Source: Schizochytrium sp. TIO01 (Eukaryota; Sar; Bigyra; Thraustochytrida; Thraustochytriidae). From it: a stretch of 64,000 nt of DNA. A program made the translations under genes and the position numbers. A model generated the notes under the pieces. That model was not told the origin of the DNA and searched no databases. It saw nothing but the letters and a program-made list of their open reading frames with translations. Shown piece by piece: positions 1 to 10,725 of this stretch (the stretch's first letter is position 1; each line of letters starts with the position of its first letter). The stretch lies in NCBI GenBank assembly GCA_004764695.1, contig SMSO01000032.1, positions 3,640,983-3,704,982 of the forward strand. Reading direction: 5' to 3'.

Positions 1-1143
1 AGAGCGCATCTCTGCTGAAATGGCAGCAAGACCCTTGCGGTCGGCGTTGCGAATGACCGGCATAAGGACACCGTCCTCGGGGGACACGAGAGCAGCAACG
101 TTGATGTCGCAGTTACGGTACTGACGGATGAAGGTCTTGCCCCAGCTGGAGTTGACGTCAGGAACTGCCTTCATGGCAAGTGCGGCAGCGCGGACCACAA
201 AGTCGTTGACGGCAACCTGCTCCTTCTCAGGAAGCTTGGCGTTGAGCTGCTCGCGAATCTTGAGGAGCTCGCTCACGTCGACCTCGCAGTTCAAGTAGTA
301 GTGGGGGATCTCAAACTTGGAAGCCTCGTACTGCGCAGCCAAAGTCTGAGCATCAGCTGCCACAGGCTTGTCGAAGTAGTCTCCAGAGGCAGATGCCACG
401 ACGGTCTCGGTGGCAGGCTCCTCAACAGACTCAGAGGCACTCTCGCCAGCGCTCTGGGCCTGGGGTGACGCCAAGTAGGCCTCAACATCGGCCTTCACGA
501 TACGACCATTGGGACCACTGCCCTTGGGAAGAGCATAAAGGTCAACGCCGTTCTCAGCCAACATCTTGCGAGCGAGGGGGCTGGCGAACACACGGTCTCC
601 GGATGCAGAGGAGGATTCCACAGGTTTCTTAGTTTCCACGGGCTTCTCAGCTTGGACAGGGGCAGCGGGGGGTGCAGGGGCGGACTCCTGAGCGGGTTCG
701 GGGGCTGCCGAAGAGCTCGAAGAGGCTCCAGAGGAGACGTCCTGAAGAGTGACATTAGCAAAAGCAGCGACGTCAGCCTTATCTTCAACGAGAACTCCGA
801 TAACCTCGCCGACGGGCTGGGGAGGGCCTCCGGCTTGAACAAGAATCTTGGCAAGGTAACCGTCGTCCTGGACCTCGAAGTCCACGGTGGCCTTGTCGGT
901 CTCGATCTCGCAGACGGGCTGGCCGGCCTCAACGAAGTCGCCCTCGTTCTTGAGCCAGTTGGCGATGACACCCTCGCTCATGGTCGGCGAGAGTGCGGGA
1001 AGCGTGAGCTTGGTGTGGCTCGGGAGAGCGGCAAATCCGCGGACTCCAAGCGAGGATCCCGGGAGACGGGACTGGCGGAGTGCGATGCTGCCGGCGGCGC
1101 GGAGGCCCATCGAGGAGCGCGCCATCATCATGGCGAGCGTCAT
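1..1143 (-). CDS. DLAT: Pyruvate dehydrogenase E2 (dihydrolipoamide acetyltransferase), 5' part, cut by window edge
   Basis: Mitochondrial E2 core of the pyruvate dehydrogenase complex, which moves the acetyl group from E1 via lipoyl-lysine to CoA. The minus frame is open for 381 codons and runs off the left edge. The start at 1143 has a good context (GCGACCATGA) and is followed by an Arg/Ala/Ser-rich presequence with VRGFAA at about 34-39, a plausible processing site. One lipoyl domain follows (about 45-125), with the family motif LPALSPTMSEG and ETDKA holding the lipoyl lysine K84. Then come an Ala/Pro/Glu linker, a peripheral subunit-binding domain (VFASPLARKML to GRIVKADV) and the start of the acyltransferase domain (FEIPHYY, VNDFVVRAAALAM, MPVIRNADRKGL). 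The catalytic His lies beyond the window. The ALSPTM motif favours pyruvate over branched-chain or oxoglutarate E2. Confidence 0.95.
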   Translation of the reverse strand, partial: MTLAMMMARSSMGLRAAGSIALRQSRLPGSSLGVRGFAALPSHTKLTLPALSPTMSEGVIANWLKNEGDFVEAGQPVCEIETDKATVDFEVQDDGYLAKILVQAGGPPQPVGEVIGVLVEDKADVAAFANVTLQDVSSGASSSSSAAPEPAQESAPAPPAAPVQAEKPVETKKPVESSSASGDRVFASPLARKMLAENGVDLYALPKGSGPNGRIVKADVEAYLASPQAQSAGESASESVEEPATETVVASASGDYFDKPVAADAQTLAAQYEASKFEIPHYYLNCEVDVSELLKIREQLNAKLPEKEQVAVNDFVVRAAALAMKAVPDVNSSWGKTFIRQYRNCDINVAALVSPEDGVLMPVIRNADRKGLAAISAEMRS

Positions 1144-1228
1144 GGTCGCTGTTTGTGGATGCGCGAGAACGAACGCGAGTTGGCACGCACGGGGTAGCGG
1201 AACCGAAGAGGCGGCTCGGAGGTAACGC

Positions 1229-1254
1229 GAGAGAGAGAGAGAGAGAGAGAGAGA
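1229..1254. repeat. (GA)13 dinucleotide array upstream of E2
   Basis: A pure GA run about 85 bp upstream of the E2 start codon, read as CT on the coding strand. It lies in the probable 5' UTR or core promoter, so a pyrimidine-rich initiator role is possible but unproven. Confidence 0.9.
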
Positions 1255-2446
1255 GGAGCCGCAAAGACGCCGCGCCGACGACCTTCGCAGAGCTGACTGT
1301 TGATGGACTGATCGATCGATCCATCGATGATCCTTCAGCCTTTCTTCCTTCCTCTTTCCATCATTCAAATTCATTCGAATTCCAAAATTCAAATTCTTCT
1401 TTCATTTTCTATAACAATGATGATCTGATCACCTTCATTTTTTAAAATTAAAATAATTACTATACTAAATAACCAGATACTCTTACCGCAGCGACTATTT
1501 AGTACTAATCATCGCAGAATGAATGATACATCAACATTATATATATTTTTTTAATTCATTTTTTAATTCATTTTTTAAAATAAAATTTTAAAATTGATTT
1601 TTCTTTTAACATTCAAGAAAAGAAGGAAGAGGATAGAGGTCACTTTTCCTCTCACTTCTCTGCAAAAGCTTTTCTTTTTCCCTCACTTTCTTTAATTCTT
1701 CGAAGGGAATGTTTATTCCAAATAGATTTGAAGGTTCCTCCGCCGCCTCAATACACATACATAGAACCCACTGCTACTGATAAGTAGGTATGTAAGTAAG
1801 TACATTCTGCGGTGCGGTTCTTCTGTCTAAAACAGATCAAAAACTCCTTTTCCTCCATAACTTTTTTCATCTCATGAGGGATAAAACAGTGAGAGAAACT
1901 GATGAAGAAGAACAAGAAGAACAATAACAAGAACGAGAAGATGGAGCGAGCGATCTCGCTTTTTCGAGATGGTCTGCAATCTTTCCCGCTTTGCAACAGC
2001 GTAGACGATCCAAGCTCTGGTTCTCTCGATGGGCCGTGCTTCTTTCGCCCTCTCTCTCTCTCTTCGACTCTGTGCCCTTTGCCACTCGAGGCTGCGGCTT
2101 CTGCCCTGCTTTCGCGAGGATGCAAGTTTTCAGACTGATTCATGATGACGCCCCCAAACTTCTTACTAACCACCTCACTACAGCTACCTCCCTCCTTGTG
2201 CGCATTACAATTGCCACATTCGAACAGACCCTCGCGCTTTGAAAAAGAAACATGGCAGCAGCTATTGGTAGCAGCTCTTAGTAGTAGCTAGAGAGGTGGA
2301 GGCTTTTACTTTTCTACTTTCTGTGTCAATGCTGTACAAAGTAAATTCAAAATAGCTTTTGAGACTTTGAAGAAAGATCACATCGAAATTCAAAAAAGAA
2401 AAGAAGAACAAGGAGAGGAAGCCACATGCTTTTGCTTTCTTTCTTT

Positions 2447-2472
2447 TTATTTATTTATTTATTTATTTATTT
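2447..2472. repeat. (TTTA)n tetranucleotide array
   Basis: Six to seven TTTA units in an AT-rich stretch, with a short related run at 2515-2528. Confidence 0.85.
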
Positions 2473-2841
2473 GAAAACTTGTTGAAAAAAAGAAAAGTAA
2501 AAGTAAACAGACTTTATTTTATTTATTTAAAACCACATGAACAAATCAGTCAATGCACAAAACACACATATTCTAAACCTTAGGACAGTGCTACTCCATG
2601 AACTACGCAATGAGAAAGAAATCTGTCCGCATGTTCAAGCGGTGAACCCTGAGGCGCCTCTAGCCCCGTTCTAACCTAATCCCTAAGGGTACAGCTCTGC
2701 GTCATCGTGTCCTGATCAAAGCAGGCACTACGTCTCCCTTACTGTGTCGAGTTAGCACGGTAACGGTTCCGCAGCGTGCACGCGTATACTGTAGCAGTAT
2801 GCTAGGCGAGCAATGCGGCGATCTGACGGCCGCAGTCTTCG

Positions 2842-2912
2842 TTTTCTTTCTTTCTTTCTTTCATTTATCCTTTCTTTTATCCTTTCTTTCTTTCTTTCTT
2901 CTTTCATTGTTT
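2842..2912. repeat. (TTTC)n array, interrupted
   Basis: Polypyrimidine TTTC units broken twice by ATTTATCC-type interruptions, giving a long homopyrimidine-rich strand. Confidence 0.85.
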
Positions 2913-3082
2913 CTTTGGACAACAAAGGCGGAAAAGGCGAAAGAGGCGACAAATTCTTCGAAGACAGCTCGTACCCCTGCGCCCGCCTGCCTTCGCAGCG
3001 CTACAGACTGCGGTGGCCAGGCGCCGCCTCGCTCGGCAGCAGGTGACGAAGGCGCTGCCGGCGACGACGACCCAGGCAGACA

Positions 3083-3121
3083 GGCAGGCTGTCAGGCTGG
3101 CAGGCTGGCAGGCTGGCAGCC
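3083..3121. repeat. 8-bp tandem repeat (GGCTGGCA)n
   Basis: About four copies of a GGCTGGCA octamer in a GC-rich island, preceded by CAGG-rich degenerate sequence. Confidence 0.8.
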
Positions 3122-3201
3122 GAAGCGCGCTCGGAGCTTAGGGCCTCGTCGCTCAATCATCGGCACTGCGTGGCGATTTGTCGCCTCTCTTTTATTCCAA
3201 T

Positions 3202-3250
3202 CAATGAATGAATGAATGAATGAATGAATGAATGAATGAATGAATGAATG
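3202..3250. repeat. (AATG)12 tetranucleotide array
   Basis: A pure run of about twelve AATG units with no interruption. Confidence 0.95.
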
Positions 3251-3603
3251 ACTATTGTGATACATCTTCATCTTTGCTGATTGTGCCTCTCTAGTTGAGA
3301 AACAGATGGCGGAAAGGCAAGATGGGAAGTGGTGCACAGATAAAGGTAGAGCTGTGCGGTCATTGGCCTTTACGTCTTTGCGTGTGAAGGGTTTGGCATC
3401 TTGTGAACAGAGGCAGCAGCGTTGACGCTTGGAAATTGGGATGAAGATTTAAGATTCGCTCTCCACCTGCCTTAAAATACTTAGATTTATTTATCATTGC
3501 TTCTACTACTATGATTATTTGAAATGAGTGAATAATTTTCAAAAGGAGAGAGAGGCAGAGAAAGTCTGCTATTTTTGTGCTACAATATGTGAAAGAAAAG
3601 GGC

Positions 3604-3605
<2 letters not shown>

Positions 3606-3639
<34 letters not shown>

Positions 3640-3640
3640 T
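3606..3640. repeat. (GAAA)n tetranucleotide array
   Basis: About eight to nine GAAA units, a purine-only strand. Confidence 0.9.
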
Positions 3641-3930
3641 AAAGAATATAGCGCCGCTCTTCTTCAATAAAAGCGCGGCGATTTCATCGATGCGCCATCT
3701 TCTTCAAGATGCCAAACGATCGATGCTGGCCTTCTTCGACTGGCTGACTGACTGACTGCCGCGTCGTCGCCGCTCAATTCGGGCCCATTCCGGAGTGCAC
3801 TCGCGGAGCTTCTGACAGCTTTCCGATCTCCTCTCCGCCGCCGACGATGATGACACCAAGAGAGATTGAGGATGGATCCACCATTGCACGAGCCATCGAG
3901 AGATGGAGAGACCAGGATTCCTTTCCTCCT

Positions 3931-4022
3931 CTCCTTCTTGCCCTTCTTGTTCTTCTTGTTCTTCTTGTTCTTGTTCTTGTTCTTCTTGTTATTGTTCTTG
4001 TTCTTGTTCTTGTTCTTGTTCT
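3931..4022. repeat. CTTGTT/CTT-type mixed tri- and hexanucleotide array
   Basis: About 90 bp of GTTCTT hexamers mixed with CTT triplets. The period of three keeps all forward frames open and explains the Leu- and Ser/Cys-rich reading frames here. Confidence 0.85.
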
Positions 4023-4230
4023 ATCATCGTTCTCTTGTCATCGTTCTCTTCTTCTTTCGTCGCCCAATTCAATCCAAAGTTCAGGTTGGTTAGATAGTTA
4101 GTTAGTTAGGCAGTTGGTCTGCAAATAAATCTTTCGCCGCTTCTCCGTTCCAACTCTTCGCGGCATTTGAATCCCCCGAATAATCGTGTCTCCGTCTGTC
4201 TTTCTGTGTTTTTTGTTCCTCGCTTGCACA

Positions 4231-4307
4231 ACAAACAAACAAACAATCAAACAAACAAACAAACAAACAAACAAACAAACAAACAAACAAACAAACAAAC
4301 AAATAAA
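4231..4307. repeat. (CAAA)n array, about 19 units
   Basis: Nearly pure CAAA units with one early CAAT variant and a final AAAT. One of the longest arrays in the window. Confidence 0.95.
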
Positions 4308-4591
4308 CACCAAATCCGCACAGCCAAGAAAGACATCACCACCGCCCGCGACGCATGCTTTGCAGGCCGTTGACGCTTTCGAGGCGCGCGATATGCTCGA
4401 CCCTCAAATGCCGCTCCTGAGATCGTTCGTCTGAGTTGTTTGTTTGTTTTTGTTGGGCATTCATTCTCTCTCTCATTTGCAGTACGTGTCATCGAAGGTT
4501 AGTTAGTACCCTCAAGAGCGCCGCACATTCAGCACTGCGCTGATCCATCATCGATCCTGAGAAACTAACTAACTAACCAATGAATGAATTA

Positions 4592-4622
4592 GTTAATTAA
4601 TTAATTAATTAATTAATTAATT
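4592..4622. repeat. (TTAA)n array
   Basis: A self-complementary TTAA run of about seven units, able to form a cruciform. It follows a short AACT run (4563-4577). Confidence 0.9.
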
Positions 4623-4810
4623 CGAGTCCATAAAGGATCGATTCCGAATCCTCTCCGAAGCTCACTTCCACCATCTCTCCGTCTGCCTCTTCGTTGGTGC
4701 CGTCGATGTATGGATGTCTTGCTCTGTCGAGGCCTTTGTAAACCTCGCGATCGTTCGTTCGCTCATTCGCTTCTTCAATGGACTTCTTTCTTCTTCGCCA
4801 GAATCCGATA

Positions 4811-4935
4811 TTGTTCTCTATTTATTTACTTATTCATTTATTTACTCATTTACTTACTTATTCATTTACTTTTCTACTTTGTATCTATTCATGTACTTAC
4901 TTATTTACTTATTCGCATATGTATCTATGTATGTA
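4811..4935. repeat. Degenerate TTTA/TTAC/TATG tetranucleotide tract
   Basis: About 125 bp with a tetranucleotide rhythm drifting through TTTA, TTTACT, CATT and ATGT variants. It looks like an aged array. Confidence 0.75.
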
Positions 4936-5048
4936 TGGCAGGCGCAAGATACGCCCGCCGCCGCAGCCTCGCAGACCTCCACCAAGTCGTGGTTCCCGTT
5001 CGCGAGCGAGCAGACCAAGCTGGCAGATGGCCAGGCAGGCACGTCGAC

Positions 5049-5078
5049 CTGCCTGCCTGCCTGCCTACCTGCCTGCAT
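5049..5078. repeat. (CTGC)n array with inverted partner
   Basis: CCTG/CTGC units directly after a CCAGGCAGGC segment. The two can pair as an imperfect hairpin around ACGTCGA. Confidence 0.7.
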
Positions 5079-5386
5079 GGGAGCGTGGTCCCCTCTTCGC
5101 CCTTGAACTTCGTTCGTTCTCGCAGAAGTCCTTTTCAACGATCCCGAGGGTCTTCAAGCGAGAGCGAGCGCACACCCTTCGATAGCTCTCTCTCTTTGAA
5201 CAGTCAGTAGTAGCACCGCCCCTACCGTAATGCCTAAGTGGGGGCTAGCCGTGCTTGCGGCAGACCTGTGCCAAACCTCTCTCTCTTCGTCCCTTTTGCG
5301 AATGAATGAAATCAAAAAGTTAATGAATCAATGGAATCGCATTCATTCGTTGTCTGCAGAACCAAAGAGAAAGAGAGAGATCAGAT

Positions 5387-5428
5387 TTATTCATTCATTC
5401 ATTCATTGTTTCATACATACATACATTC
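5387..5428. repeat. (ATTC)n then (ATAC)n arrays
   Basis: ATTC units pass through GTTTC into ATAC units, two different tetranucleotides side by side. Confidence 0.85.
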
Positions 5429-5720
5429 CGCTCGAGCGGTCGCTCATGTGGCACTCCTTCAGGCCGCGGCGAGGACGGCAGGCGAGGACGGCCTAGAGCA
5501 GATTGAGGTGGACTTGAGCGAATCGGCCAATGGCGGCTATCGTGATGTAGCAGGACGGCGTCAGCGCATCCGTCACGGCGTCACAAAAACTCTGCGAAGG
5601 CCATTCTTTTCAAGGGATTCATTCGTTCGCTCTGTTCTCTTATTTATTATTGCAGGAGTAGAAGGAGAAAGGTGCCTTTCTTTCGTTAATTCTTCCTCAA
5701 TTGGAATTGACAATGAAAGC

Positions 5721-5776
5721 CTCTTTTTCTTTTTCTTTTTCTTTTTCTTTTTCTTTTTCTTTTTCTTTTCTTTTTA
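5721..5776. repeat. (CTTTTT)n hexanucleotide array
   Basis: About nine copies of a polypyrimidine hexamer. Confidence 0.9.
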
Positions 5777-6096
5777 AAATTAAAAAATAATAATTCATCG
5801 ATCACTAGAAACTGGGAACAATTGAAAACATTCATATATTAAAAAAAGTGATTTTAAAAAATTAAAACAATATAGATAGATAAATAAAGTTGATTGAATC
5901 AGGAGCATGGGTATACCACGCGCCTTCAGACGTCTCCAGATCTGCGGATAACGATGGTGGACACGAGCGAATGCGCGATTATGCTCCTGAGGCCTCACGC
6001 GTCTCTAAATAGCAGCACTTCCTGCAGGTCTATTCATCATTCGCTCGAAATCTGCCATCACTTTATGAAGTGCTCGCGAGGGGAAAACCTGCAGAT

Positions 6097-6115
6097 GTCC
6101 CCCCGCTCGGGGGAC
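6097..6115. other. Perfect GC-rich hairpin
   Basis: GTCCCCC and GGGGGAC form a perfect 7-bp stem around the five-base loop CGCTC, immediately left of the ACTTGCGA-motif array. No transcript is known here, so function is undetermined. Confidence 0.6.
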
Positions 6116-6166
6116 TTGAGTATCTGTGTATCATCCGCCTATTACCCGTGCCAAAATGTCAGTCTC

Positions 6167-6296
6167 CCTTGGTACGCGCCAAAACCTACTTGCGAGAGGT
6201 ATAGCCTACTTGGCGAAGTTTAGACGCACTTTGGGAGCAAAAAATGTTTCACTTGCGAGTGTCCGACAAATGGCGCAAATCTGCGTCACTTGCCGC
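6167..6296 (+). repeat. Six spaced ACTTGCGA-like motifs, 20-23 bp apart
   Basis: Copies begin at 6167 (CCTTGGTAC), 6188 (ACTTGCGAG), 6208 (ACTTGGCGA), 6228 (ACTTTGGGA), 6251 (ACTTGCGAG) and 6288 (ACTTGCCGC). Spacing is 21, 20, 20, 23 and 37 bp. The sequence between copies is not conserved, so this is not a simple satellite. Confidence 0.5.
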
Positions 6297-6528
6297 GGTC
6301 TGCGGAACCCTTTTGCGCGCGGCCGCCCGTCATTACTTGATGCTTGCTTGCCTTTCTGAAGAAAAGGAGATCATCATTCAGAAGCGCCTGGCTCCGCGTC
6401 GATTCGCTTTACTGTTCAATCAGACAGGCGAAGCTTCCTCAGGTGACAGGCCTGGCTGATGTGAGGCCGCCGTAATATAGGTGCCAATCAATGCGTGAGG
6501 TTCGCATCGCAATTGCAAACCGAGGGCT

Positions 6529-6549
6529 CAGTCAGTCAGTCAGTCAGTC
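6529..6549. repeat. (CAGT)5 array
   Basis: Five CAGT units. A related GAGT run follows at 6659-6672. Confidence 0.9.
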
Positions 6550-6753
6550 CCATCGCTGTTTTCGTCGGGTCCTTTTCCCTCCCTCTTTGAGGGCCTTTTC
6601 TGCGGATCTGCGCTTTCAAAAGCACAGCAGATTTGAATTTGCTCAATCAATCGAACATTGAGTGAGTGAGTGACCCATCGGAGCTATCTAGGTACCTTAA
6701 GGAAGCGTGCCAGCTAAGGCCAGCTAACTAGCTACTAGGAGATAGGTAACACA

Positions 6754-6794
<41 letters not shown>

Positions 6795-6796
6795 AA
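6754..6796. repeat. (GAAA)n array
   Basis: About ten GAAA units, the same motif as at 3606. Confidence 0.9.
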
Positions 6797-7123
6797 CTGC
6801 ATTTTGCACTTTCTTTTACTCTGATTGAAGTGGAAAACAAACAATCAAGGAGTGCTTCCTTCCTTCCTCTTCCTTCCACTGTTTATAACTTTTATTTGAT
6901 AATGCAAAATAATCAACGCGAAATATAATAGAATAAAACAGAATAAAATGGAATGAGTGAAGATTGAACTTACTTCAGTCTGCAGTGCCATGCGAGTTCT
7001 CTTCTGTGTGAAGCGAGACCATCATCACCATTCCCATTACTGTACTACAGCACATGACGCACTCCGTCGTCTCCAGCCCGTTGAACTTGGTGCTAAGCTA
7101 TCTGCCCACTCGTCCGTCCATGA

Positions 7124-7177
7124 TCTGTCTGTCTGTCTGTCTGTCAGTGGCATTGACTGAGTGATTGATTGATTGAT
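7124..7177. repeat. (TCTG)n followed by (GATT)n
   Basis: Five to six TCTG units, a CAGTGGCATTGACT spacer, then three to four GATT units. Confidence 0.85.
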
Positions 7178-7685
7178 GCCCATGGGAACGAACCAACTGA
7201 TAAGAGAGAAGAGGGCCCAAGCAAAGCGAGAAGAACCAGAACAAAAGGGTCCTAAAAGACGCCGATTGCAGCGACGGCGCATCGATGCATCGCCATATAA
7301 GCGGGCGGTAGGCCCTCCTCCCCTTGGCTCTCTCTTTCTTCGAAGTCCTGCAGCTCATTTGCGCATTTGCATCTCGCGCGAACTGGCTCATGGTCGAAGC
7401 AGCTAGCTAGCTGCCTTGGATGGAATGAATCCGAAGCCCGCCAAATCAATCCAAGCTCGAACCTTCAGGCTCCTCGCAGATTCCACTCGCCATCAGCCTC
7501 TCTCTGTGTGCTTAATCAGGCACGCCTTTGGGCTCTGCACTCGGTCTCGTCCTCAAGCCCGCTCGTCGAGGACTTCGAAAAGTTCTTGGACGTGGAGAAT
7601 AACTTGCGCTCTCCTCCGTCTCCAGCTCGCGCTTCGTGCAGTAGTGGTTCTCCACGCGTCCATTGAAGTTCCACTCGAGCTCTTG

Positions 7686-7783
7686 AGGCTTGAAGACCTC
7701 AAGACTTGAAGACTCGAAGACTTGAAGACTTGAAAACTTGAAGACTTGAAGACTTGAAGTTGAAGTTGAAGTTGAAGTTGAAT
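7686..7783. repeat. Minisatellite (GACTTGAA)n changing to (GTTGAA)n
   Basis: About nine degenerate copies of an 8-bp GACTTGAA unit pass at about 7757 into a 6-bp GTTGAA unit. The shorter unit looks derived by loss of AC. Neither strand shows a recognisable gene. Confidence 0.8.
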
Positions 7784-8080
7784 TCGAAGTCGAGGTCGAA
7801 GTTGGGATCATCGAAGAACGCAATCGATGCCCTTCATCTGCAAAGGGCGAGCTCTTCGAAGTTCCTGTGGTGGCGAAATTTGGGAACGGAGCTGTGATTT
7901 TTGTTGCTCGGCAGGGCTTTTTGTGACTCCGCTCGCCGCGGCATCCGGCGACGCGACGGCCTCGCGAGAAGCAGCTCGAGGAGAAGGAGAAGGAGGTCCT
8001 CGGCGGGAGCAGCTCAAGCTCGTCGCAGGGGAGGAGGCGAAGGCAGCGAAGGCAGACCAGCGCTGCGAAGACGCGGCGAT

Positions 8081-8120
8081 GGATTGATTGATTGACTGAT
8101 TGATTGATTAATTGATTGAG
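8081..8120. repeat. (GATT)n array
   Basis: GATT units with ACTG and TAAT variants. Confidence 0.85.
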
Positions 8121-8162
8121 AGATTGGCAGAATTAATTTGTGGAGAACTGCTTTTTAAAAAT

Positions 8163-8190
8163 GCTTTATCTTTATCTTTATCTTTATTTT
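8163..8190. repeat. (CTTTAT)n hexanucleotide array
   Basis: Four to five CTTTAT units in AT-rich sequence. Confidence 0.85.
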
Positions 8191-8224
8191 AAGTAGAAAG
8201 AGAGAAAATGTGGAGTCTTTTAAC

Positions 8225-8262
8225 TTTTTTCTTTTCTTTTCTTTTCTTTTCTTTTCTTTCCT
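8225..8262. repeat. (CTTTT)n pentanucleotide array
   Basis: About seven CTTTT units, homopyrimidine. Confidence 0.9.
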
Positions 8263-8912
8263 CGTTTCTTTTTTCCCGATTTGGGATTTTTGGCAATCAA
8301 TAGATTGGACTGGAGAATCAATCGCCTGCGAAGATGAAGACATGTCTACTACTTCTTGAAGGAGCAATGCCGTCAGCGATGGAGTTGGACGTGTATCAAT
8401 GCGCGGTTTGTAATGCGTTTTATTAGAACGGGTGGCATATATGCAGCGATATCGTCTTTTTTCAAAGGATTATGTCATACTAAGTAAATCCTTGAGGCTT
8501 AATTTACCCCAAAGTTAGAGTATCACTAACGATTTTGTTTCATTTTATTTTTTGTATTCTAATGTGATTCTTATCGATTTATAATAATTTGAATTTAATT
8601 ATTTAAAAAATAAAAAAAAAATAAAAAAAAAAGCGTCGGTGTCATGAAAGTCATCACAAGATTCATATGCCCTGTCATATCTTGCTGCTGCAAAGACACC
8701 TGCCACGGCGATCTTGCAAACATAATAGCTACGCAAAATAGAAGATATCGTTCTGTGGACTCATCTCTGTATCGATTTGCCATTTTGGGGGCAAACCCAG
8801 CGAAGAAGACGCCACCACTATCGTCCGCTTCGTTGTTTTCCAAATCATGGTGTACCATCAATAATATCTTCTCTTTTCTTTTTACTTTTCCCTCCAAACT
8901 CTAGCACATCCG

Positions 8913-8983
8913 CACATACATACATACATACATACATACATACATACATACATACATACATACATACATACATACATACATAC
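8913..8983. repeat. (CATA)n array, about 17 units
   Basis: A long uninterrupted CATA run. Confidence 0.95.
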
Positions 8984-9060
8984 TGTGATGCCTTCACTTG
9001 TCTCCAAAATGACGATGCCTGTGTTTCATGGATATGGTCCTCTAATGCCGCTAGTGACTC

Positions 9061-9083
9061 TTTTTTTTTTTTTTTTTTTTTTT
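9061..9083. repeat. Poly-T, 23 bases
   Basis: An uninterrupted T run. It could be the fossil poly(A) of a minus-strand retrocopy, but no gene body or target duplication is visible. Confidence 0.9.
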
Positions 9084-10725
9084 CAATTAAGCTAACTAAA
9101 ACGTTTATTTTATTACTCTGACTATAGATTAATTGACTCACTAGCTCACTCACTAACTAACATGGTACCATTCAGGCTAATCGTAGCGCTAAGGTGTCGT
9201 AGTCGCGGCTCAGCCGAGCCAAAACTGCGCAAGGCGAAGATTGCATCATCATCAGCTTAACTTCCTACTGAGAGTCACTCCTGAAGCCGCATCATAGGCA
9301 CGCACAGTTGGAGCTACAGAGACCAAGCAGTGGCAGCTGAAGCAGTTCGCACGCATGCGGGTCTGACGCTTGAAGGGAGGTGGAGCAGCTCAGCTGAAGC
9401 TGGCTGTGTTTGTTGTACGCATCGACGGCCGTGGCAGGAAGTCCGCAATGCTGGTATTAATTAATTAATTTATATTTATTTGCGAAGCCACATTTTGCAG
9501 CAGGCCTCTTCTCTCTAGCTAGGTACACTAAGTTATGATGAGGTGAATGGAACACGGAATGGCAATCAGTGCAGCGGGCTTGGGAGTCGGAGGCCTGCTG
9601 GTACTGGGCTGAAGTGAACTGGGAAAGGGTCTCCGAGCTGGGAGACTGACTGCGTTATAGCAAGCCATAACACTCGCTTCATTGGATACTATCACGACAG
9701 TAAGTACACTATGGGACTTAGCCTGATCCGCTATACTGACGGACCCGAAGCATTCCGTAGACTCTCAGAATAATATCGTATTTGTTTGCACAACTGAAAG
9801 CTTTCGTCTAGTATTCTAAGAGCTGTATGTACCTATTACAGCAATGTTGTCATTTGCTCTTATGCTTGTGCTTTATTACCAAGCAAAGTAAAAGGGTTAC
9901 TGGCGATAGCCTGAGCGCCAATACTAAAATGCTGGTATACTTTATACCGTTCGTAATCTCCTCATTTATAGGACCTTTGGTGAAAATAGCTAGTCAAAAT
10001 CTCGTCGAGATCGGTAAAAGACAATCGCAATCGCAAGTTAAATGAAACAGGAACTGTACAACATCCACAAAGGTTTGCATATTCTGCATTTGGGCTATAA
10101 GAATTCAACCCACGAGAGAATAGAGGATCGATCTGCTTCTTTGTTTTGAGCAAGTTGTTCACATGTATATACTTCCTCTGAAAATAAAACGAACGACATG
10201 TATAAAAGTGCAAAATGGATATGTTTTTCTGAGTCTGTTTGGCTCACTGGCAACCTTCGTGAATGTTCAATACAACTGCTTCTCACACCTAAACGTAATA
10301 CAATCTCATTGATTAGCTACCACTCTGCTTATTGACCTTTTCATACAATCTGGTTAGCATTATCTATCGAATCGTTTGATGGTTCAATTCCGATTGTGTT
10401 GTTTTTAATCCCAACAAGGCGGTCCTTATCGAGTTCCACTCCCAGAGATACTATTATATTTTTGAAGCAGCTCCAGAGAACTTTATAGTATCACTAGTGG
10501 TAGTAGGAGTAGTAGTAATTAATTAGGTGCTAGCTAGCACTATCAGTGGGTTTTGCAATGAACCTAACTACTACTTCTGCAAATAGATACAACACCAAGA
10601 GCGAAAGAAGCCATACGCACAAGAGAGCACGCCTCCCTGGTCTCTTCAGAAGAAGGCATTGCCAGTCACATTGCAAGGTCGCTCCTCGCTTTACACCAAG
10701 CTCCCACTTCGAATCTCACACCACC

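Larger units (their letters stand above)
1255..10725. other. Gene-poor, microsatellite-rich block (left)
   Basis: About 9.4 kb in which I find no convincing gene. It mixes AT-rich filler (1440-1600, 5770-5890, 8520-8640), GC-rich islands without coding features (2930-3130, 4960-5100, 7800-8080) and more than twenty short tandem arrays, listed separately. Frames of 60-150 codons exist but are either translated repeats or lack any recognisable family, and several overlap in all frames. No tRNA or rRNA signature was found by eye. The last part (10546-10725) is continuous in frame with the downstream TDP2-like gene and may be 5' UTR or an N-terminal extension. Confidence 0.7.

Noticed and set aside
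652-1225. Plus-strand frames of 112-181 codons over the E2 gene
   Set aside because: They are antisense shadows of a clear PDH E2 lipoyl and linker region on the minus strand.
9061-9083. Poly-T as a retroposon tail
   Set aside because: No target-site duplication or gene-like body was found on the minus-strand side.
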